Shown: piece by piece, positions 14,187 through 14,227 of the stretch
Layout: the number at the start of each line of letters is the position of its first letter
Numbering within the stretch: position 1 is the first letter of the stretch
NCBI GenBank assembly: GCA_023229615.1
Contig: JALNYX010000021.1
Span: 1-14,227, forward strand
Source of the DNA: Candidatus Moraniibacteriota bacterium
GTDB taxonomy: Bacteria > Patescibacteriota > Minisyncoccia > Moranbacterales > UBA9337
Length of the DNA stretch: 14,227 bases
Reading direction: 5' to 3'
Made by a program: the position numbers and the translations under genes
The notes under the pieces: generated by a model
The model's database searches: none
Seen by the model: the letters and a program-made list of their open reading frames with translations, nothing else
What the model was told of the DNA's origin: nothing

Positions 14187-14227
14187 TCTTGAAAAAATCG
14201 ATTTTATTTTTCCAAAATTCGGAAGAA

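Noticed and set aside
1..14227. Alternative genetic code with UGA as a sense codon
   Set aside because: TGA ends pepF and mpg at the expected protein ends, and no in-frame TGA interrupts a conserved domain of the intact genes.
1..14227. CRISPR array, tRNA, rRNA, transposase or restriction/toxin-antitoxin operon
   Set aside because: No regularly spaced repeats, no cloverleaf with a conserved T-loop, and no matching protein families were seen on either strand.

Overview
The window reads as a compact, AT-rich bacterial chromosome segment, most likely from the Candidate Phyla Radiation (Patescibacteria), perhaps a Parcubacteria or Moranbacteria relative. This is an inference from low GC, tight gene packing, a shortened Pgk, A-rich start regions with almost no Shine-Dalgarno sequences, and many membrane or secreted proteins of unknown function. 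TAA, TAG and TGA all end real genes, so the standard bacterial code (table 11) applies. This argues against the UGA-recoded Gracilibacteria and Absconditabacteria.

Layout on the + strand: the 3' part of rarA (replication-fork AAA+ ATPase, cut by the left edge), pepF (M3 oligoendopeptidase) and mpg (AAG-type DNA glycosylase), then the glycolytic gene pgk. Next comes a self-contained lipoprotein unit at about 4296-5064, with its own consensus promoter, a GC-rich leader hairpin, the only strong Shine-Dalgarno in the window and its own terminator. It is followed by eno, a small two-helix membrane protein, a DUF2339 polytopic membrane protein and its usual partner, a DUF3999 secreted, membrane-anchored protein with an internal duplication. 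An accessory pocket (10150-11530) holds noncoding DNA with an inverted repeat, a broken GNAT acetyltransferase, and a BRO-N/DinD-like gene of phage-antirepressor type. After it comes gpmI, then a bidirectional terminator. A convergent minus-strand gene encodes a membrane-anchored, beta-rich protein whose start may lie outside the window.

Functionally, pgk, gpmI and eno catalyse the three consecutive steps from 1,3-bisphosphoglycerate to phosphoenolpyruvate. Although separated, each has a TGnTATAAT extended -10 promoter with no convincing -35; those of pgk and eno match over 10 bases. The gpmI promoter sits so close to the start codon that its mRNA should be leaderless. The DUF2339/DUF3999 pair probably forms an envelope complex of unknown role.

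I found no tRNA, rRNA, CRISPR array, transposase or clear toxin-antitoxin or defence operon. The least ordinary parts are the accessory pocket, the lipoprotein leader, and the start-site architecture. I do not claim a proven new system.
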